NCBI RefSeq assembly: GCF_001575205.1
Contig: NZ_LSRE01000044.1
Coordinates: 62,001 to 126,000 of the forward strand
DNA: 64,000 nt
Direction: 5' to 3'
Origin: Tsukamurella pseudospumae
Lineage (GTDB): Bacteria; Actinomycetota; Actinomycetes; Mycobacteriales; Mycobacteriaceae
The translations under genes and the position numbers were made by a program. Below, piece after piece: positions 51,611 to 61,716 of this stretch. Below the pieces are notes generated by a model that ran no database searches, was not told the DNA's origin, and saw only the letters and a list, made by a program, of their open reading frames with translations. Position 1 is the stretch's first letter, and every line of letters begins with the position of its first letter.

Positions 51611-52660
51611 CTAGCGCCGCCCCGGGATCCGTCGTGCGCCGCCGATCTGCGGCCGCTTGGTCTCCGCCAGCTGCGCCTCGAACTGCGCGTAGGCGTCCAC
51701 GATCTCGGCGACGAGGCGGTGTCGCACCACGTCGGCGCTGGTGAGCTCGGCGATGTGGATGTCGTCGATACCGCGCAGGATGTCGACGGCGGCCCGCATG
51801 CCGCTGGTGGCGCCACCCGGCAGGTCCACCTGGGAGGCGTCGCCGGTGACCACGATCTTGGAGCCGAAGCCGAGGCGGGTGAGGAACATCTTCATCTGCT
51901 CGGCGGTGGTGTTCTGCGCCTCGTCGAGGATGATGAAGGCGTCGTTGAGCGACCGGCCGCGCATGAAGGCCAGTGGCGCCACCTCGATGACCCCGGCCTC
52001 CATCAGCTTCGGGATCGCCTCGGGATCCATCATGTCGTGCAGCGCGTCGTACAGCGGCCGCAGGTAGGGATCGATCTTGTCGTTGAGGGTCCCCGGCAGG
52101 AAGCCCAGCCGCTCCCCCGCCTCCACGGCCGGACGGGTCAGGATGATGCGGCTGACCTGCTTGGTCTGCAGCGCCTGCACCGCCTTCGCCATCGCGAGGT
52201 AGGTCTTGCCGGTGCCGGCGGGGCCGACGCCGAAGACGATGGTGTGCTCGTCGATCGCGTCGACGTAGTTCTTCTGGTTGACCGTCTTCGGGCGCACCGT
52301 CTTGCCGCGGCGCGAGATGATGTCGAGCGTGAGCACCTCGGCGGGCGACTCACCGGAACCGTCGGTCATCATCGCGACGGAGCGGCGCACCTCCTCCGGG
52401 CTCACCGCGACGCCGCTGCGGACGGCGGCGAGCAGCTCGGCGACGACGCGCTCGGCGAGCGCCACATCGGCCGGGGTGCCCGCCAGGGTGATGACATTGC
52501 CGCGGGCGTGGACGTCAGCGGCGAGCACACCTTCCAGGGCGCGGAGATTCGCGTCCGCGGGGCCGAGGAGTCCGAAGGTCAGCTCGATGGGGATCTCGAT
52601 GGTGGACCGCGCCGGGGTCACTGCCCGGGCGCGGATATCGGAACTGTTGCTCTCTGGCAC
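51611..52660 (-). CDS. phoH: PhoH-like ATPase
   Basis: 349 residues. '[25 protein letters not shown]' is Walker A, '[27 protein letters not shown]' Walker B, '[19 protein letters not shown]' sensor; '[25 protein letters not shown]' follows. An RNA-binding N-terminal region precedes. GTG 52660 is taken as start, but GTG 52699 is in frame and adds 13 residues. Works in RNA metabolism beside ybeY in most bacteria. It converges with the kinase gene, four bases apart. Confidence 0.94.
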   Translation of the reverse strand: MPESNSSDIRARAVTPARSTIEIPIELTFGLLGPADANLRALEGVLAADVHARGNVITLAGTPADVALAERVVAELLAAVRSGVAVSPEEVRRSVAMMTDGSGESPAEVLTLDIISRRGKTVRPKTVNQKNYVDAIDEHTIVFGVGPAGTGKTYLAMAKAVQALQTKQVSRIILTRPAVEAGERLGFLPGTLNDKIDPYLRPLYDALHDMMDPEAIPKLMEAGVIEVAPLAFMRGRSLNDAFIILDEAQNTTAEQMKMFLTRLGFGSKIVVTGDASQVDLPGGATSGMRAAVDILRGIDDIHIAELTSADVVRHRLVAEIVDAYAQFEAQLAETKRPQIGGARRIPGRR

Positions 52661-52768
52661 GCGGTGCGTCGATCCTTCGTCGGTGAGGCGGGGCACCACC
52701 CCGTCGGGGCGGATGCCTCCAGTTTAGTCCCCCACCGGGTGCCGCCGCCTCCGAGATTCGGACAGCCG

Positions 52769-53494
52769 CTACTTCGCGGAGAGTTCCTCGATCGCGGCGA
52801 CAGTGGCGGCGTGCCCCTTCGAGCCCGGCTCGAGGAAGTCGTCGTGCCCCTCGCGCTCGATCATGGTCAGGGTCACATCGCCCATGCCGTTCTCCTGCGC
52901 GCGCTGCAGGAACCACTCGGAGAGCTGGTAGGGCACCTGCTCGTCGAGGCGCCCGTGCAGTACGCGCACGGGGGTCGCGAAGGGCATCTGCCCGACGGGG
53001 CTGGCCTCCGCGAAGGTGCGCTTGAGCAGCCGCGGGTTCGCGTTCGGACCGAGGTCGAAGAGCAGCCGCATGGACTGGTCGCCGTCGCCGCGCTCGATCA
53101 GGTCGAGGACCCCGCCGCGGGAGATGACGCCGAGCAGGTCGTCGGGGCGCTGCGCGGCGGCCCACACCGCGAGCGTGGCGCCGGCGCTGTGCGCGGCGAC
53201 GATGTGCCCGGCGCCCTTCGCGAGCTTCGCGGTGCCGTAGTCGATGGCGGCGAGCACGTCCTGGCTGAGGATCGGCCAGGTCACGCCGGGCTCACCGACA
53301 CGCCGGTACTCGACGTTCCACACGGGGTAGCCGCGGTCGTTGAGGTCCTTGGCGACCTTCGCCTCCATCTTCATGGTGTAGAGGCTGCGCCAGAATCCAC
53401 CGTGCACCAGGGTGATCAGCGGCTTGTCCGCATCGCCCGGGTAGAAGTGGCCGTGCTGCGAGTCCTCGCTGCCGTAGAAGATGCGACGCGCCAT
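52769..53494 (-). CDS. Alpha/beta hydrolase (carboxylesterase/formamidase type)
   Basis: 241 residues. Oxyanion motif 'LITLVHGGFWRSLY', nucleophile elbow 'HIVAAHSAGATLAV' (Ser), late Asp in 'VRVLHGRLDEQVP', His in 'IEREGHDDFLEPG': a full triad. H-G-G-F-W is typical of kynurenine formamidase/BD-FAE-type esterases. Substrate unknown. ATG 53494 has AGGAGG 11 bases upstream. It lies between phoH and rsmE on the same strand. Confidence 0.88.
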   Translation of the reverse strand: MARRIFYGSEDSQHGHFYPGDADKPLITLVHGGFWRSLYTMKMEAKVAKDLNDRGYPVWNVEYRRVGEPGVTWPILSQDVLAAIDYGTAKLAKGAGHIVAAHSAGATLAVWAAAQRPDDLLGVISRGGVLDLIERGDGDQSMRLLFDLGPNANPRLLKRTFAEASPVGQMPFATPVRVLHGRLDEQVPYQLSEWFLQRAQENGMGDVTLTMIEREGHDDFLEPGSKGHAATVAAIEELSAK

Positions 53495-53550
53495 CGTGTC
53501 CGAGCCCTCCTGAGCCACCCCGCCGCACCGGCATCCCGCCGGTCCGGCCG

Positions 53551-54339
53551 TCAGTCCGGCGGCGTGCCGGACCATCTGTCGGTCATTACTCCCAGAGCAC
53601 CCAGGGCGACGGCGGCCGCGGTGGAAGTCCGCAGCACCGTCGGGCCGAGGAGCGCGGGCTGCGCGCCCATCCCGACCAGGGCATCCAGTTCCTCGGGGCT
53701 GATTCCGCCCTCCGGCCCCACCACGATAACGATGGTTCCGGTTACTGAGAAGTCAACCTCGCCCAGTGGGACCGCCGAACCCTCATGTAGGACAACTACA
53801 TTCGCATCCATACTGGTGAGTAGTGGAACGAGTTCTCGTGTGGTCACGAGGTCGTGGATCTCCGGAACGTACGCTCGCCGAGCCTGTTTCGCGGCCGACC
53901 GGGCCACCGCGCGCCACCGGGCGATCCCCTTCTCGGCCTTCGCCGAGCCCTTGCCGGAGCCCTTCCCACCGGCCCCTCCGCCGTCCCAGCGGGAGACGCA
54001 ACGCGCGGCCTGCCACGGGATGATCGCGTCGATGCCGGCCTCGGTCGCCAACTCCACCGCGAGCTCGGAGCGCTCGGACTTGGGCAGCGCCTGCACCAGC
54101 ACGACCCGCGGGGACGCGGGAGGCACCGTCCACGACTGCGAGCAGCGCACCGTCACGTCGGCCTTGCCGACAGCGGTCGTGGTGCACCGGGCGAACCCCC
54201 CGGCACCGTCGGACAGGACGAGTTCCTCGCCCACCCGGACGCGCCGCACCGCCGCGGCGTGCCGGCCCTCCTCACCGTCGAGCAGGTGCTCCTGCCCCTC
54301 GGCCGGGAGCCGGTCCGCGAGGAAGACGGTGGCCGCCAC
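53551..54339 (-). CDS. rsmE: 16S rRNA (uracil-1498-N3)-methyltransferase
   Basis: 262 residues. SPOUT methyltransferase: 'VVLVQALPKSERSELAVELATEAGIDAIIPWQAARCVSRW', the trefoil knot 'IVIVVGPEGGISPEELDAL' and 'LLGPTVLRTSTAAAVALGAL'. A Gly/Lys-rich insertion ('GGGAGGKGSGKGSAKAEKG') in the middle replaces a short loop and is probably flexible. Six bases after the dnaJ stop. Confidence 0.95.
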   Translation of the reverse strand: MAATVFLADRLPAEGQEHLLDGEEGRHAAAVRRVRVGEELVLSDGAGGFARCTTTAVGKADVTVRCSQSWTVPPASPRVVLVQALPKSERSELAVELATEAGIDAIIPWQAARCVSRWDGGGAGGKGSGKGSAKAEKGIARWRAVARSAAKQARRAYVPEIHDLVTTRELVPLLTSMDANVVVLHEGSAVPLGEVDFSVTGTIVIVVGPEGGISPEELDALVGMGAQPALLGPTVLRTSTAAAVALGALGVMTDRWSGTPPD

Positions 54340-54345
54340 CTGCGG

Positions 54346-55512
54346 CTACCGTCCGGCGAAGGTGTCGCGCAGGCGGGAGAAGATGCCGCCGCCCTGGTCC
54401 TGGCCACCGCGGCGCGCCGCGTGCGGGCCCTCGCCCGGGAACAGCGCCTTGAGCTCGCGCAGCTTGTCGGTCTGCTTCTTGTCCAGTCGCGACGGGACCG
54501 CCACGTCGAAGTGGACGACGAGGTTCCCGCGGACCTGCGAGTTGACCTGCGGCATGCCGTGGCCGCGCAGGACCTTGCTGTCGCCGGTCTGGGTGCCCGG
54601 CGGCACCTCGACGGTGAGCTCGCCGTCGATCACGGTGGGCACCGTCACCTCGGCGCCCAGCGCCGCGTCGAACATCGGGACCCGCGCGGTGACGTGCAGC
54701 GTGCTGCCGTCGCGGGTGAGGAACTCGTGCTCGCGTTCGGTGACCTCGACGTACAGGTCGCCCGCGGGGCCGCCGCCGGGGCCGACCTCGCCCTGGCCGG
54801 CCAGGCGCACGCGCATGCCGTCGCCGACGCCGGCGGGGATCTTCACGGTGAGGTTGCGGCGGGTGCGGACCCGGCCGTCGCCGCTGCACTTGCTGCAGGG
54901 GTTCTCGATGATCTCGCCGACGCCCGCGCAGGTGGGGCACGGCCGCGAGGTCATGACCTGGCCGAGGAAGGAGCGCTGCACCGACTGCACCTCGCCCGCG
55001 CCACGGCAGGTGGGGCAGGTCGAGGGCTTACTGTCGCCCTCGGTGCCCGAGCCCTGGCACTTGTCGCACAGGATAGCGGTGTCGACGGTGAGCTCCCGGC
55101 TCACGCCGTTCGCGCACTCGTCGAGGTCCAGCTCCATGCGGATCAGCGCGTCGTTGCCCTCGCGCACGCGGCCCCGGGGGCCGCGACCGCCGCCGCCCAT
55201 GCCGCCGCCGAAGAAGGCCTCGAAGACATCGCCCAGACCACCACCGCCGAAACCGCTGAATCCGCCGCCGCCGAAACCGCCGGCACCCGGCGAGCTGTCG
55301 AGCGGATCGCCGCCCATGTCGACGACGCGGCGCTTCTCCGGGTCGCTGAGCACCTCGTAGGCGTCGGAGACGTCGCGGAACTTCTCCTGCGCGGCGTCGT
55401 CCGGGTTCACGTCCGGGTGCAGCTCGCGGGCCAGCTTGCGGTACGCGCGCTTGATCTCCTGGTCGGAAGCCTTCGAATCGACTCCGAGGATGCGGTAGTA
55501 ATCACGTGCCAC
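54346..55512 (-). CDS. dnaJ: Chaperone protein DnaJ (DnaJ2 type)
   Basis: 388 residues. J domain 1-65 with HPD in '[13 protein letters not shown]', Gly/Phe-rich region 80-115, four zinc motifs [32 protein letters not shown], and C-terminal client domains. It delivers unfolded proteins to DnaK. GTG start 55512. Linked with hrcA, 125 bases apart, as in the mycobacterial hrcA-dnaJ2 pair. Confidence 0.96.
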   Translation of the reverse strand: MARDYYRILGVDSKASDQEIKRAYRKLARELHPDVNPDDAAQEKFRDVSDAYEVLSDPEKRRVVDMGGDPLDSSPGAGGFGGGGFSGFGGGGLGDVFEAFFGGGMGGGGRGPRGRVREGNDALIRMELDLDECANGVSRELTVDTAILCDKCQGSGTEGDSKPSTCPTCRGAGEVQSVQRSFLGQVMTSRPCPTCAGVGEIIENPCSKCSGDGRVRTRRNLTVKIPAGVGDGMRVRLAGQGEVGPGGGPAGDLYVEVTEREHEFLTRDGSTLHVTARVPMFDAALGAEVTVPTVIDGELTVEVPPGTQTGDSKVLRGHGMPQVNSQVRGNLVVHFDVAVPSRLDKKQTDKLRELKALFPGEGPHAARRGGQDQGGGIFSRLRDTFAGR

Positions 55513-55637
55513 AGCGGCGAATCCCTCTAACTCGTGGACGACAATCAGCGGACCTGCTCGGACCGCGCTCAACCCATGATTCCACCACGGGGCCGATTCG
55601 GACCATTCGCACAGGTCAGCCCGGCGGCCGAGCGCCG

Positions 55638-56672
55638 TCAGCGCCCACCGAGCACCTCACCGACGTAGCGCGCGACCGCTGCCACGGACGCGATCGTGCC
55701 CGGATAGTCCATCCGGGTGGGACCGAGCACCCCGACACCCCCGAACACCGCGCCGGGCGCCCCGTAGCCGGTGGAGATCACCGACGCGCCGCGCAGGTTC
55801 TCGTCCTGCGTCTCCGACCCGATCGCGACCGACACCGTGCCGGGCTGCTGCCGCGCGGTGAGCAGCTTGAGCACCACGACCTGCTCCTCCAGCGTCTCGA
55901 GCACGCTGCGCAGCGAGCCGGACACCGCGTCGAAATCGGCGGCGTTGCGGGTCAGGTTGGCGGTGCCGCCGAGCACCAGCCGGTCGTCGGCGCGCTCGAC
56001 CAGGGTCTCGACGAGCACCGTCGACACCCGGATCACCGCGTCGCGCAGGTCCCGGGGCGCGAGCGGCGCGAGGTCTGCCACGCCCATCGACGCGTCCGGG
56101 ATGAGCTTGCCGTGCACCGCCGCACCGAACAGCTCCCGCAGGCGGGAGAGGTCGTCGTCGGACGCCGGGCCGCCCAGCTCCACGAGCCGCTGCTCGACGC
56201 GGCCCGAGTCCAGGATCACCACGAGCAGCAGCCGCGTGGGCGCCAGGGCCACGACCTCGAGGTGCCGCACCCGCGCCGAGCTGATCACCGGGTACTGGAT
56301 CACCGCGACCTGCCGGGTGAGCTGCGCCAGCAACCGGACCGAGCGCTGCAGCACGTCGTCGAGGTCCACCCCCGTCTCGAGGAACTGCACGATCGCCCGG
56401 CGCTCCGCCGCCGACAGCGGCTTGATCTGCGCGATCCGGTCGACGAACTGCCGGTAGCCCTTCTCCGTCGGGATGCGCCCGGAGCTGGTGTGCTGCTGCG
56501 TGATGTAGCCCTCGGCCTCGAGGACCGCCATGTCGTTGCGGACCGTCGCGCTGGACACGCCGAGCTGGTGTCGGTCGACGAGCGCCTTCGATCCGACGGG
56601 CTCGTGCGTCTCGACGTAGTCCGCCACGATCGCCCGGAGCACCTCGAACCGCCGGTCCTCCGTGCTCGACAT
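55638..56672 (-). CDS. hrcA: Heat-inducible transcription repressor HrcA
   Basis: 344 residues. N-terminal winged helix '[71 protein letters not shown]' binds the CIRCE operator of groESL/dnaK-type genes; the rest is the GAF-like dimer domain ending '[30 protein letters not shown]'. ATG 56672 has AAGG eight bases upstream. No CIRCE palindrome is visible in front of hrcA itself. Confidence 0.95.
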   Translation of the reverse strand: MSSTEDRRFEVLRAIVADYVETHEPVGSKALVDRHQLGVSSATVRNDMAVLEAEGYITQQHTSSGRIPTEKGYRQFVDRIAQIKPLSAAERRAIVQFLETGVDLDDVLQRSVRLLAQLTRQVAVIQYPVISSARVRHLEVVALAPTRLLLVVILDSGRVEQRLVELGGPASDDDLSRLRELFGAAVHGKLIPDASMGVADLAPLAPRDLRDAVIRVSTVLVETLVERADDRLVLGGTANLTRNAADFDAVSGSLRSVLETLEEQVVVLKLLTARQQPGTVSVAIGSETQDENLRGASVISTGYGAPGAVFGGVGVLGPTRMDYPGTIASVAAVARYVGEVLGGR

Positions 56673-56720
56673 CGTGTGGCCCTTTCGCCTGTGAACTTCG
56701 AACGTCCAGCTTACGCGGGC

Positions 56721-56726
56721 TAGAGT
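56721..56726 (+). promoter_or_regulatory. -10 element of a leaderless transcript
   Basis: TAGAGT six bases before GTG 56733. Confidence 0.5.
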
Positions 56727-56732
56727 CGACCC

Positions 56733-57086
56733 GTGATCTTCAAGGGCGTACTCGACGGGAAGCCGTACCCGGAGCACGGCCTCAGCGCGCGCGAGTGGTC
56801 GCAGATCCCGCCGCAGCAGGTCCGCCTGAGCGCCCTGGTGACCACGACCACCGTGCTCGCACTCGATCGGCTGCTCTCCGAGGACTCGACCTTCTACGGC
56901 GACCTGTTCCCGCACGCGGTGGCGTGGAACGGCGACCTGTATCTCGAGGACGGCCTGCACCGAGCCGTACGGTCCGCGCTGCGCGGGCGCGAGGTGCTGC
57001 ACTGCCGCGTGTACTCGCTGCCGCCCGGCACCCCCGCGCGTCCGGCATCCTCGGGGAGGCACGGCAAGCACGCGCGCCAGGACTGA
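56733..57086 (+). CDS. Conserved actinobacterial protein (Rv2375-like)
   Basis: 117 residues: '[91 protein letters not shown]' in pattern, as in mycobacterial proteins that also neighbour hrcA. The E-D-G-L-H-R-A block suggests a ParB/Srx-like nucleotide-binding fold, but this is a guess. Function unknown. Followed after 11 bases by the first SIMPL-domain gene. Confidence 0.85.
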   Translation: MIFKGVLDGKPYPEHGLSAREWSQIPPQQVRLSALVTTTTVLALDRLLSEDSTFYGDLFPHAVAWNGDLYLEDGLHRAVRSALRGREVLHCRVYSLPPGTPARPASSGRHGKHARQD

Positions 57087-57097
57087 GAGGTAAGCCC

Positions 57098-57727
57098 ATG
57101 ACCCGCACCATCCGCCAGACCGGCACCGGATCCGCCGCCGCGATCCCCGACGTCGTGATCGCCCGGATCGGGGTCGAGCACCGCGCGAAGGACGTCGTCG
57201 CCGCGTTCTCCGGCGCCGGCGATGCGGCACGGGCCGTCGTCGCGGCCGTCCGCGCCGCCGGGGTCGCCGACGGTGACGTCGCCACCTCCGACGTCGGCCT
57301 GCAGACCGTGGAGACGGGGCCCTGGGAGGACCGCAGGCTCGAGGGCTACTCGGCGTCCGAGTCGCTCGTGGTGACCGTCCGGGACGTGGCCAACGCCGCG
57401 TGGGTGCTGCAGGCGGCCGCAGCCGCGGCGCGCGACGCCACCCGGATCGACTCCGTCACCTTCGCGCTGTCCGACGGTGCCGCCCCGGCGGCCGCGGCCC
57501 GCGACGCCGCGTTCGCCGACGCGCGGGCCAAGGCCGAGCAGTACGCCCGCCTGTCCGGCGACGCGCTGGGAGCCGTGCTCAGCATCGCCGACGACCCGGC
57601 GTCCGCTCCGCGGCCGCAGGTGATGTTCGCGGCCAGGGCCGCCGCGGCGCCCGGGTCGGGTCCCGCGATGGAGGCCGGCGAGCGCGTCGTGACCGCACAG
57701 GTCGTCGTCGAATGGGAGTTGGTCTAA
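57098..57727 (+). CDS. SIMPL-domain (DUF541) protein, cytosolic
   Basis: 209 residues, no signal peptide. '[52 protein letters not shown]' and '[30 protein letters not shown]' (patterns) are the SIMPL family blocks. GAGAGG lies before the ATG. A secreted paralogue follows 67 bases later. The function of the family is not settled; some members affect envelope stress. Confidence 0.85.
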   Translation: MTRTIRQTGTGSAAAIPDVVIARIGVEHRAKDVVAAFSGAGDAARAVVAAVRAAGVADGDVATSDVGLQTVETGPWEDRRLEGYSASESLVVTVRDVANAAWVLQAAAAAARDATRIDSVTFALSDGAAPAAAARDAAFADARAKAEQYARLSGDALGAVLSIADDPASAPRPQVMFAARAAAAPGSGPAMEAGERVVTAQVVVEWELV

Positions 57728-57794
57728 CCGGCAGGAACGTTGCCGTAACGACCGATCCGCTGCGGCGACGCTCCGCCCCTGCCACGCTGACACC

Positions 57795-58535
57795 ATGACG
57801 AATCGGACATTCAGCACGGCACGGAACTGGCGCGTCACCGGCATCGCGCTCCTGGTGGCGGTCGCGACGGCGGGCTCGGTGTCCGCCTGCGGCTCGTCCA
57901 GCACCTCCAACGACTCCCCGCGGGAGATCACCGCGGTCGGCACCGGCGAGGCCTCGGGGAAGCCCGACGTCCTCACCGTGCAATTGGCGGTGCAGCACCA
58001 GGCCGGGGACGTGACGACCGCGCTCAACGACGCCTCCGCGAGCGCGCAGAAGGTGATCGACGCGGCCGCCGCGAACGGCGTGGACAAGAAGGACGTCCAG
58101 ACCGCGAACGTGCGGGTGAATCCGCGCTACGGCACCGACCGGCAGATCACGTCCTACGAGGCCACGCAGTCACTCACCGTCAAGGTCCGCAAGCTGGACA
58201 CCGCCTCGAAGCTCCTCGGCGATCTCGCGACCGCCGGCGGCGACGCCACGCGGATCAGCTCCGTCGGCTTCGACATCGAGAACGACTCGGCGCTCAAGGC
58301 GACCGCCCGCGACAAGGCCTTCGCGGAGGCCAAGAGCCGCGCCGAGCAGTACGCCAAGCTCTCCGGGGGCGAGCTCGGCGAGGTCCGCACGGTGTCGGAG
58401 GGCGCATCCGCCCGCCCGACCACGACCCGGCAGTACACGCCCGACACCGCCGGCGTCGCGGCCTCCCCGGTCCCGATCGAGAGCGGCGAGCAGTCACTGA
58501 CGGTGACCGTCACGGTGGTGTGGAAACTGTCCTGA
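57795..58535 (+). CDS. SIMPL-domain (DUF541) lipoprotein
   Basis: 246 residues with signal and lipobox VSAC (Cys about 32), Ser/Thr linker, then SIMPL domain 'ITAVGTGEASGKPDVLTVQLAVQHQAGDVTTALNDASASAQKVIDAA' and 'ARDKAFAEAKSRAEQYAKLSGGELGEV' (patterns). A paralogue of the gene before it, but exported. Thus one cytosolic and one surface copy in tandem. Confidence 0.88.
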   Translation: MTNRTFSTARNWRVTGIALLVAVATAGSVSACGSSSTSNDSPREITAVGTGEASGKPDVLTVQLAVQHQAGDVTTALNDASASAQKVIDAAAANGVDKKDVQTANVRVNPRYGTDRQITSYEATQSLTVKVRKLDTASKLLGDLATAGGDATRISSVGFDIENDSALKATARDKAFAEAKSRAEQYAKLSGGELGEVRTVSEGASARPTTTRQYTPDTAGVAASPVPIESGEQSLTVTVTVVWKLS

Positions 58536-58562
58536 GCCGTGTGATCCGGCCGGGCGCGACGC

Positions 58563-59735
58563 TCAGTCGAGGATGCGCCGCACGACTCCGTCGGCCAGCA
58601 GCCGCCCGGCGTCGGTGAGCACGTACGCGTCGCCCTCACGACGCAGCGCGCCCGTCGCGACCTCGACATCGGCGCGGCCGACCTCCTCCGACCTCAGTAC
58701 CTCGACGGGGATCCCGGACCGCATGCGGACCCGGAGCATGACCTCCTCGACGTGCCGGTCCTCGTCGGTGAGCACCTCGTGCCCCGCGATCGGCAGCTCG
58801 CCGCGGCCGACGGCGTCGGCGTACCGGGCGGGGTGCTTGACGTTCCAGACGCGGGTGCCGCCGACGTGGCCGTGCGCGCCGGGGCCGGCGCCCCACCAGT
58901 CCGCGCCCTCCCAGTACAGCTCGTTGTGCCGGCACCGACCGGCGTCCGACCGGGCCCAGTTGGAGACCTCGTACCAGTCGAACCCGGCAGCTCGGAGCGC
59001 ACCGTCGAGCATCTCGTAGCGGTGGGCGAGCACGTCGTCGTCGGTGTCGGGGAGCTCGCCGCGACGGATCCGGCGGGCCAGTGCCGTCCCGTCCTCGACG
59101 ATGAGCGCGTACGCGGAGACGTGGTCGACGCCCGCGTCGAGCACCGCGTCCAGGGACGCCCGCAGATCGTCGTCGGACTCCCCCGGTGTGCCGTAGATGA
59201 GGTCCAGGTTGACGTGGTCGAAGCCCGCCGCGCGGGCCTCCTTCGCGGCGGCCACGGCGCGGCCCGGGGTGTGCGTGCGGTCCAGCACGCGCAGCACGTG
59301 CGGCGCCGCCGACTGCATGCCCAGCGAGACCCGGGTGAAGCCCGCCTCACGCAGCCGAGTGAAGAACTCCGGCGAGGTCGACTCGGGGTTGGACTCGGTG
59401 GTCACCTCCGCGTCGTCGGCGAAGGTGAAGTGTCGCCTTGCCGTGTCCAGCAGGGCGGCGAGCCCGTCGCCGCCCAGGAGCGACGGTGTCCCGCCCCCGA
59501 CGAACACCGTCGACACCGGTACGTCGCCGACGGTGCGCCGCGCCATCGCGAGCTCCCCGTCGACGGCCTCGGCCCAGGCCTGCGGTGACGTGGACGCGCC
59601 CAACTCGCCGGCGGTGTAGGTGTTGAAGTCGCAGTAGCCGCAGCGCGTCGCACAGAACGGGACGTGTAGATACAGCCCGAACGGCGTCGCGGCACCGTCG
59701 AGCCTGCTGAGCTCGGGGATCGAGGGCGCGGACAT
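58563..59735 (-). CDS. hemW: Radical SAM heme chaperone HemW
   Basis: 390 residues. Radical-SAM motif C-x3-C-x2-C in 'VPFCATRCGYCDFNTY', 'FVGGGTPSLL', 'ESNPES', and C-terminal HemN-type domain 'VEEVMLRVRMRSGIPVEVL'. It is HemW (heme trafficking) rather than HemN: it lacks the N-terminal substrate-binding part of coproporphyrinogen dehydrogenase. ATG 59735 fits the start of the family. Confidence 0.94.
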   Translation of the reverse strand: MSAPSIPELSRLDGAATPFGLYLHVPFCATRCGYCDFNTYTAGELGASTSPQAWAEAVDGELAMARRTVGDVPVSTVFVGGGTPSLLGGDGLAALLDTARRHFTFADDAEVTTESNPESTSPEFFTRLREAGFTRVSLGMQSAAPHVLRVLDRTHTPGRAVAAAKEARAAGFDHVNLDLIYGTPGESDDDLRASLDAVLDAGVDHVSAYALIVEDGTALARRIRRGELPDTDDDVLAHRYEMLDGALRAAGFDWYEVSNWARSDAGRCRHNELYWEGADWWGAGPGAHGHVGGTRVWNVKHPARYADAVGRGELPIAGHEVLTDEDRHVEEVMLRVRMRSGIPVEVLRSEEVGRADVEVATGALRREGDAYVLTDAGRLLADGVVRRILD

Positions 59736-59820
59736 CCGCCCAGTCTTGCAGGTGCGCGGCTCGCATGATTTCACGCATCGCTGAGCGAAACCCGATTCCA
59801 CTTCTGCGCCCATCCGGTGG

Positions 59821-59826
59821 CACAAT
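59821..59826 (+). promoter_or_regulatory. -10 element of the sulfate-assimilation operon (leaderless)
   Basis: CACAAT seven bases before ATG 59834 of the leader peptide. An in-frame ATG at 59825 overlaps the -10, which argues that 59834 is the true first codon. Confidence 0.5.
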
Positions 59827-59833
59827 GATCTCG

Positions 59834-59914
59834 ATGGATGGACAGGGTGAGCTGCTGGCGTCGCGCCGGCACATCGATTACCTGCGGGTCTGCAGCAGCG
59901 GCTGTCGGGCCTGA
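59834..59914 (+). CDS. Cysteine-containing leader peptide upstream of sirA
   Basis: 26 residues ending 'ASRRHIDYLRVCSSGCRA' in pattern, stop at 59912. The R-R-H-I-D-x-x-R-V-x-S-x-x-C-R core is the signature of short actinobacterial leader peptides found before sulfur genes. Two Cys codons (residues 20 and 24) lie near the end. Leaderless short ORFs with Cys codons act as cysteine-responsive attenuators before mycobacterial sulfur operons. The 80 bases between its stop and sirA contain GC-rich segments that could fold. Confidence 0.75.
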   Translation: MDGQGELLASRRHIDYLRVCSSGCRA

Positions 59915-59994
59915 TTCCCGGCGCCCTCTTCCGCGTCGAGTCCCCTGAGCGCCACCAGCCCTGGCGCGCCATCCCATGAATCCCAGGAGCCTTC

Positions 59995-61716
59995 ATGACG
60001 TCGATCACCGACGCCCCTGCCCCCTCCGCCGACGCCGCGCCCACGCGACCGGCTCGCAAGCGCCCCGCACAGCGCAAATCGGAGGGCCAGTGGAAGCTGG
60101 GCTACCGCACCCCGCTGAACGCGAACGAGCAGTCCAAGCGCGACGACAACCCGCTCAACGTGCGGCGCCGCATCCTGGACATCTACTCCAAGTCGGGGTT
60201 CGATTCGATCGACAAGGCCGACCTGCGCGGGCGATTCCGGTGGATGGGGCTGTACACGCAGCGAGCCGAGGGATTCGACGGCAGCTACAGCGGTGACAAC
60301 CACGTCGACCTCATCGAGGCGCCGTACTTCATGATGCGGGTCCGCACCGACGGAGGGAACCTCACCACCAAGGGCGTGCGCACCCTCGCGTCGATCTCGC
60401 GCGACTTCGCACGCGGCACCGCCGACATCACCGACCGGCAGAACATCCAGTACCACTGGGTGGAGATCGAGTCGATCCCGGAGATCTGGCGCCGCCTCGA
60501 GGAGGCCGGTCTGGAGACCACCGAGGCCTGCGGCGACTGCCCCCGCGGCATGCTCGGCTCGCCGCTGGCCGGTCTCTCACCCGACGAGGTGCTCGACGCC
60601 TCCCCTGCGCTCGCGGAGATCAAGCGCCGCTACATCGGCAACCCCGAGTACTCGAATCTGCCCCGCAAGTTCAAGACCGCGGTCTCCGGCCTGCAGGACG
60701 TGGCGCACGAGATCAACGACGTGAGCTTCGTCGGCGTGCACCACCCCGAGCACGGCCCCGGCCTGGACCTCTGGGTCGGCGGCGGCCTGTCGACCAACCC
60801 GATGTTCGCGCAGCGGCTCGGCGTCTGGGTGCCGCTCGACGAGGTCGCGGACGTCTGGGAGGGCGTGGTCGCGATCTTCCGCGACTACGGCTACCGCCGC
60901 CTGCGGAGCAAGGCGCGGCTGAAGTTCCTGGTGAAGGACTGGGGCCCGGAGAAGTTCCGCCAGGTGCTCGAGGACGAGTACCTCGGCCGCAAGCTGATCG
61001 ACGGTCCGGCCCCGATCGCGCCGAAGACCACCATCGACCACGTCGGCGTCACCAAGCAGAGCAACGGCCTCAACGCCGTCGGCTTCTCGGCCGTCTCGGG
61101 CCGGCTCTCCGCCGACGCCCTCGACGCGATCGCCGATGCGATGGAGGAGGCCGGCACCGATCGGGTCCGCGCCACCCCGTACCAGAAGATCGTGGTCGTC
61201 GACGTCCCCGACGACAAGGTCGCCGGGCTCGAGGCGGCACTGGAGAAGGTCGGCCTCACGGCCCGGCCCTCGCGGTGGCGCCGCAACCTCATCGCCTGCA
61301 CCGGCCTCGAGTACTGCAAGCTCTCCTTCACGGAGACCCGCAGCCGCAGCCAGTCGCTGGTACCCGAGCTGGAGAAGCGGCTCGCCGATCTGAACCAGCT
61401 GCACGAGACGAACATCAGCATCAACGTCAACGGCTGCCCCAACAGCTGCGCGCGCGTCCAGATCGCCGACATCGGCTTCAAGGGGCAGCTGGTGGACGAC
61501 CACAACGGGAATCACGTCGAGGGATTCCAGGTTCATCTTGGTGGCAGCCTCGGCGAGGACACCGGGTTCGGGCGCAAGCTCCGGGCTCACAAGGTGCTCG
61601 CGACCGAGGTCGTGGACTACGTGGAACGAGTGGTGCGGAAGTTCGCCGAGCAGCGCGAGGGCGAGGAGCGGTTCGCGCAGTGGGTGGCCCGCGCCGCGGA
61701 GGAGGACCTGCGATGA
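59995..61716 (+). CDS. sirA: Ferredoxin-dependent sulfite reductase
   Basis: 573 residues. Reduces sulfite to sulfide with siroheme and a [4Fe-4S] cluster. Cluster ligands lie in 'CTGLEYCKL' and 'NGCPNSCARVQIADIGF'. The pair 'WMGLYTQR' (Tyr) and 'TTEACGDCPRGM' (Cys) matches the Tyr-Cys pair that is cross-linked in the mycobacterial enzyme and marks sulfite rather than nitrite reductases. ATG 59995 is 80 bases after the leader stop. ATGA overlap with cysH. Confidence 0.94.
   Translation: MTSITDAPAPSADAAPTRPARKRPAQRKSEGQWKLGYRTPLNANEQSKRDDNPLNVRRRILDIYSKSGFDSIDKADLRGRFRWMGLYTQRAEGFDGSYSGDNHVDLIEAPYFMMRVRTDGGNLTTKGVRTLASISRDFARGTADITDRQNIQYHWVEIESIPEIWRRLEEAGLETTEACGDCPRGMLGSPLAGLSPDEVLDASPALAEIKRRYIGNPEYSNLPRKFKTAVSGLQDVAHEINDVSFVGVHHPEHGPGLDLWVGGGLSTNPMFAQRLGVWVPLDEVADVWEGVVAIFRDYGYRRLRSKARLKFLVKDWGPEKFRQVLEDEYLGRKLIDGPAPIAPKTTIDHVGVTKQSNGLNAVGFSAVSGRLSADALDAIADAMEEAGTDRVRATPYQKIVVVDVPDDKVAGLEAALEKVGLTARPSRWRRNLIACTGLEYCKLSFTETRSRSQSLVPELEKRLADLNQLHETNISINVNGCPNSCARVQIADIGFKGQLVDDHNGNHVEGFQVHLGGSLGEDTGFGRKLRAHKVLATEVVDYVERVVRKFAEQREGEERFAQWVARAAEEDLR

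Noticed and set aside
51575-55360. 1261-codon plus-strand open frame
   Set aside because: Shadow of phoH, the hydrolase, rsmE and dnaJ on the opposite strand; no recognisable motifs.
56673-56732. CIRCE operator before hrcA
   Set aside because: No TTAGCACTC/GAGTGCTAA arms in the 60-base spacer or nearby.
59995-61716. Assimilatory nitrite reductase
   Set aside because: The Tyr/Cys pair and linkage with cysH-cysD-cysN point to sulfite reductase.
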